Source: Brevundimonas sp.
Lineage (GTDB): Bacteria; Pseudomonadota; Alphaproteobacteria; Caulobacterales; Caulobacteraceae
Direction of reading: 5' to 3'
Length of the DNA stretch: 13,976 nt
Assembly: GCA_015234495.1 (NCBI GenBank)
Contig: JADGMZ010000204.1
Location: forward strand, 6,255 to 20,230
Every line of letters begins with the position of its first letter. Position 1 is the first letter of the stretch. This document shows positions 11,458 to 13,976 of the stretch, one piece after another. The position numbers were made by a program, and so were the translations under genes. Below the pieces are notes generated by a model, which saw only the letters and a program-made list of their open reading frames with translations, was not told the DNA's origin and did not search any database.

Positions 11458-11970
11458 ATGACATCCGGCGTTCCCGCCGTCTTCCTCGATCGCGACGGCG
11501 TGCTGATCGAGGATAGCGGCTACCCTCATCTGGACGAGCATCTGCGCTTCATCCCCGGCGCCTGCGAGGCCGTGCGCCGCCTGAACCAGCTCGGGTATCT
11601 GTGCGTCGTCGTGACCAACCAGTCCGGCGTCGCCCGCGGCCTGTTCAGCGAAGACCAGATGAAGGCCTTCAACGCCCTGCTGGTGCGGCGCATGGCGGCG
11701 AAACAGGCCGTGATCGGCGCGGTCTACGCCTGCCCCTATCACGCCGACGCCCTGGACGAGCGCTACCGCCATCCCGACCATCCTGACCGCAAGCCGAGCC
11801 CCGGCATGATCCTGCGCGCCATCGAGGAGCGTCATATCGACCCGGCCCGGTCGTTCCTGATCGGCGACCAGCCCACCGACCTCGAGGCCGCCCGCCGCGC
11901 CGGCATCCCCGGCTTCCGCTTCGAGGGGGGAGACCTCGACCGGTTCGTCGTCGACCTGCTCGGCCATTGA
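11458..11970 (+). CDS. HAD-IIIA hydrolase, GmhB-like sugar-bisphosphate phosphatase
   Basis: A 170-residue HAD phosphatase of the histidinol-phosphatase / heptose 1,7-bisphosphate 7-phosphatase (GmhB) type. Motifs are 'AVFLDRDGVLIED' (7-19, nucleophile D11 and acid/base D13), 'VVTNQSGVARG' (51-61), 'DRKPSPGMI' (110-118, K112) and 'LIGDQPTDLEAARRAG' (134-149, D137, D141). I chose ATG 11458 because the family N-terminus begins there; the 60 upstream in-frame residues look non-coding. The zinc loop of GmhB (C-x-H...C-x-C) is altered: here C92, H95, H105 and H108 are the candidate ligands. It may act in heptose synthesis for lipopolysaccharide, consistent with the sugar genes next door, but another phosphosugar substrate is possible. 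Confidence 0.85.
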   Translation: MTSGVPAVFLDRDGVLIEDSGYPHLDEHLRFIPGACEAVRRLNQLGYLCVVVTNQSGVARGLFSEDQMKAFNALLVRRMAAKQAVIGAVYACPYHADALDERYRHPDHPDRKPSPGMILRAIEERHIDPARSFLIGDQPTDLEAARRAGIPGFRFEGGDLDRFVVDLLGH

Positions 11971-11978
11971 TGTAATTC

Positions 11979-12005
11979 GTCCGCCGATGAATAACTCTGG
12001 CGGAC
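11979..12005 (+). promoter_or_regulatory. 7-bp inverted repeat around an AT-rich spacer before the alpha/beta hydrolase
   Basis: GTCCGCC (11979-11985) and GGCGGAC (11999-12005) flank 13 mostly AT-rich bases. The element lies 8 nt after the HAD stop and 16 nt before the hydrolase start. It could be an operator over a promoter or a weak hairpin terminator; no T-run follows. Confidence 0.35.
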
Positions 12006-12021
12006 ACCGCCGGAGCCCCGC

Positions 12022-12897
12022 ATGACCCAGATCTTCGCCGACCGCCTCTGGACCAGTCCGGACGGACTTCGCCTGTACGCCCGCGACTATCCGGCCGCCT
12101 CCGGCCCGGCGAAACTGCCGGTGATCGCCATCCACGGCCTGACCCGAAACTCGGCCGACTTCGGCGCCATCGCCCCCCTGATCGCCCAGAGCGGGCGCCG
12201 CGTTCTGGCCATCGACGTGCGCGGCCGCGGCCGGTCGGACCGGGCCCTCGACCCGATGACCTACCAGCCGGCCAACTACGCCCAGGACGTGCTGGCCCTG
12301 ATGGAGCAGGCCGGTATCGCCCGCGCCGTCTTTCTCGGCACCTCCATGGGCGGTCTGATCACCATGGCGCTGGCGGCCATCCGCTCGAAGGTCATCGCCG
12401 CGGCCATCATCAACGACGTCGGGCCAGAGGTGGCGCAGGAGGGCCTCGCCCGCATCGCCGCCTATTCCGGCCAGCCGGTCGACACGCCCGGCTGGGCCGA
12501 GGCCGCCGCCTATGTGAAACAGCACAACGCCATCGCCTTCCCGCACTATACGGACGCCGACTGGGACGCCTTCGCCCGGCGGGTGTTCAGGATCGGAACG
12601 GAGGGCGCGCCGGTGCTCGACTACGACCCGGACATCGCCGTGCCGATCCGCGCCGCCGGCGCCAAGGCGCTGGTTCCCAACCTGTGGCCGATGTTCGGGC
12701 GGCTGACCCGGGCCCGCCCGGTGCTGCTGGTGCGCGGCCAGACCTCCGACCTGCTCAGCGAGGCCATCGCCGCCAAGATGAAGAAGCGGGCGCCGAACAT
12801 GGATTTCGTCGAGGTCCCCGGCGTCGGCCACGCCCCCATGCTCGACGAGCCGGAGGCCAAGGCGGCGATCTTCCCGTTCCTGGGGGAGGTGGACTAG
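12022..12897 (+). CDS. Alpha/beta hydrolase
   Basis: A 291-residue cytosolic alpha/beta-hydrolase-fold enzyme with no signal peptide. The start has GGAG 7 nt upstream. It shows 'VIAIHGLTRNSADFG' (34-48, oxyanion-hole region), 'AIDVRGRGRSDRA' (63-75), the nucleophile elbow 'FLGTSMGGLITM' (104-115, S108), an acid in 'VRGQTSDLLSE' (D243), and the histidine in 'VPGVGHAPMLDEPEA' (H270), a complete Ser-Asp-His triad. A helical cap lies between about 135 and 205. Such proteins are esterases, lactonases or C-C hydrolases; the substrate cannot be told. It follows the HAD gene after 51 nt and may or may not share its transcript. Confidence 0.92.
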   Translation: MTQIFADRLWTSPDGLRLYARDYPAASGPAKLPVIAIHGLTRNSADFGAIAPLIAQSGRRVLAIDVRGRGRSDRALDPMTYQPANYAQDVLALMEQAGIARAVFLGTSMGGLITMALAAIRSKVIAAAIINDVGPEVAQEGLARIAAYSGQPVDTPGWAEAAAYVKQHNAIAFPHYTDADWDAFARRVFRIGTEGAPVLDYDPDIAVPIRAAGAKALVPNLWPMFGRLTRARPVLLVRGQTSDLLSEAIAAKMKKRAPNMDFVEVPGVGHAPMLDEPEAKAAIFPFLGEVD

Positions 12898-12906
12898 CGG
12901 GGCATC

Positions 12907-12994
12907 AGGCAGCAGGCAGCAGGCAACAGGGTACGGACGTGTCCGTCCCCACCCGCGTCTCTTCCTGCTGCCTGCTTCCTGTTGCCTGCTGCCT
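12907..12994. repeat. Heptamer-based long inverted repeat (REP/BIME-like) between convergent genes
   Basis: The left arm has tandem 7-mers AGGCAGC, AGGCAGC, AGGCAAC, AGG (12907-12930). The right arm carries the complementary heptamers (12964-12994). The longest perfect stem is 17 bp, 12914-12930 with 12978-12994. Between the arms is a perfect hairpin ACGGAC-GT-GTCCGT (12933-12946) followed by CCCC. The right arm ends on the first base of the nadE stop codon. The shape recalls REP elements moved by RAYT transposases, and it may also terminate both convergent transcripts. No transposase lies in the window. Confidence 0.75.
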
Positions 12995-13976
12995 CACTCC
13001 GGCACATTCGCCTCAAGCTCATCCAGCCACACCCGCGCCGTACTGTCCGAGGGGGCTCGCCAGTCTCCGCGCGGGGACAGCGAACCGCCCGTCACCACCT
13101 TCGGTCCGTTCGGCAGGGCCGAGCGCTTGAACTGCGAGGTCTGGAAGAAGCGGACGAGGAATTTCCGCAGCCAGTGCTTGATGGTCGGCAGGTCGTATTC
13201 GATCCTCTCCTCGTCCGGCGTTCCCGCCGGCCAGTCGCCGCGGGCGGCGTCCTTCCACGCCTGATGCGCCAGCCAGGCCACCTTCGACGGCTTGAGGCCG
13301 AAGCGGGTGACGTAGAACAGGAAGACGTCGTTCAGGGCGTAGGGCCCAACCGTCCCCTCGGTCGACTGGATTTGACCATCCTTCGCCGGCACCAGCTCGG
13401 GCGAAATCTCGGTGCCGAGAATGCTGCGCAGGATCGGCGAGACCGCCTCCCCCACCACGGCCCGGTCGGCCACCCAGCGGATCAGGTGCCGCATCAAGGT
13501 CTTCGCCACCCCGCCGTTGACGTTGTAGTGGCTCATGTGGTCGCCGACGCCATAGGTGGCCCAGCCCAGCGCCAGCTCCGACAGGTCGCCGGTGCCCAGC
13601 ACGAAGGCGCCGTTCTGGTTGGCCAGCCGGAACAGATAGTCGGTGCGCAGCCCCGCCTGGACGTTCTCGAAGGTGATGTCGTGCACCGGCTCGCCCCGGG
13701 CGAACGGATGGCCGATGGCCTCCAGCATGGTCGTGGCGGTCGGCCGGATGTCGATCTCGGCGCCCGTCACCCCCAGCGCCTTCATCAGCGCCCAGGCGTT
13801 GGACTTCGTCCCCTCCGATGTCGCGAACCCCGGCATGGTGTAGCCGAGAATACCCGTCCGCGGCAGGCCCAGCCGGTCGAAGGCGCGGCAGGCGACCAGC
13901 AGGGCCTGGGTCGAATCCAGCCCGCCGGAGACGCCGATGACGAGGCGCTCGCCATTGGTCGCCTTCATCCGCCGCA
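12994..13976 (-). CDS. nadE: Glutamine-dependent NAD+ synthetase, C-terminal synthetase part (runs off right edge)
   Basis: About 327 codons of the synthetase domain are visible. The frame is open to the window edge, so the ATG at 13968 is internal and the N-terminal nitrilase-like glutaminase domain should lie beyond. It makes NAD+ from deamido-NAD+, ATP and glutamine-derived ammonia. Counting from that Met: the ATP pyrophosphatase loop '[14 protein letters not shown]' (11-24), '[13 protein letters not shown]' (46-58), '[20 protein letters not shown]' (100-119), '[20 protein letters not shown]' (123-142), '[13 protein letters not shown]' (144-156), and near the C-terminus '[13 protein letters not shown]' and '[11 protein letters not shown]'. 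These closely match the large Mycobacterium tuberculosis-type enzyme. The stop touches the heptamer inverted repeat. Confidence 0.96.
   Translation of the reverse strand, partial: RRMKATNGERLVIGVSGGLDSTQALLVACRAFDRLGLPRTGILGYTMPGFATSEGTKSNAWALMKALGVTGAEIDIRPTATTMLEAIGHPFARGEPVHDITFENVQAGLRTDYLFRLANQNGAFVLGTGDLSELALGWATYGVGDHMSHYNVNGGVAKTLMRHLIRWVADRAVVGEAVSPILRSILGTEISPELVPAKDGQIQSTEGTVGPYALNDVFLFYVTRFGLKPSKVAWLAHQAWKDAARGDWPAGTPDEERIEYDLPTIKHWLRKFLVRFFQTSQFKRSALPNGPKVVTGGSLSPRGDWRAPSDSTARVWLDELEANVPE

Noticed and set aside
10747..12831. 694-residue minus-strand open frame antisense to the HAD and hydrolase genes
   Set aside because: It crosses three well-supported genes, has low-complexity Gly/Arg/Asp-rich composition and no domain. 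Long antisense frames are expected when third positions are strongly G/C.
12907..12994. Short repeats taken as a CRISPR array
   Set aside because: Units are 7 bp without spacers and are arranged as inverted arms; no cas genes are nearby.

Overview
The window looks like chromosomal DNA from a high-GC alphaproteobacterium, most likely Caulobacteraceae (Brevundimonas or Caulobacter-like). This rests on strongly GC-biased third codon positions, an alphaproteobacterial ccmC-ccmD-ccmG cluster, a TonB box of the 'EIVVTGTR' type, and an actinobacterial/alphaproteobacterial-type glutamine-dependent NAD+ synthetase. The genus is inferred from the style of the genes and was not tested. No rRNA, tRNA, CRISPR array, insertion sequence or prophage was seen.

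Layout. (1) 1-346, minus: 5' part of a secreted S41-type peptidase, starting at TTG and running off the left edge. It is divergent from the cytochrome c maturation genes ccmC, ccmD and ccmG (494-1992, plus). (2) 2053-4035, plus: three genes of poorly known function. They encode a 76-residue Pro/Ala-rich protein, a secreted DUF1223 thioredoxin-like protein, and a secreted multi-part protein with a TonB-box-like motif, a charged helix, 12 prolines and a C-terminal beta domain. (3) 4097-6663, minus: glycerol kinase (glpK) translationally coupled to an ACAD10/11-type phosphotransferase. (4) 6825-8984, plus: a PLP-dependent serine/threonine dehydratase coupled to a MaoC-type hydratase, followed by a vapBC-like toxin-antitoxin pair with its own sigma70 promoter. 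(5) 8991-11294, minus: a 56-residue CxxCxGxG mini-protein, then a sugar-biosynthesis pair (DegT/DnrJ aminotransferase followed by a Gfo/Idh oxidoreductase). (6) 11458-12897, plus: a GmhB-like HAD phosphatase and an alpha/beta hydrolase. (7) 12907-12994: a heptamer-based inverted repeat resembling a REP element. It lies between the hydrolase and the convergent NAD+ synthetase gene (nadE), whose synthetase half runs off the right edge.

How genes work together. CcmC, CcmD and CcmG handle haem delivery and apocytochrome thiol reduction in the periplasm. The aminotransferase and dehydrogenase would together turn a nucleotide sugar into its amino-sugar form for surface glycans, and the neighbouring HAD phosphatase fits a similar sugar-phosphate theme. 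Several pairs overlap by exactly 4 nt (ATGA or TTGA), which indicates translational coupling: glpK/phosphotransferase, dehydratase/MaoC and vapB/vapC.

Most worth a second look are the stand-alone secreted protein carrying a TonB box, the REP-like hairpin abutting nadE, the TA promoter with 11-bp-phased repeats, the coupling of glpK to an acyl-CoA-type kinase homologue, and an out-of-frame upstream ORF with the better ribosome binding site over the dehydratase start.
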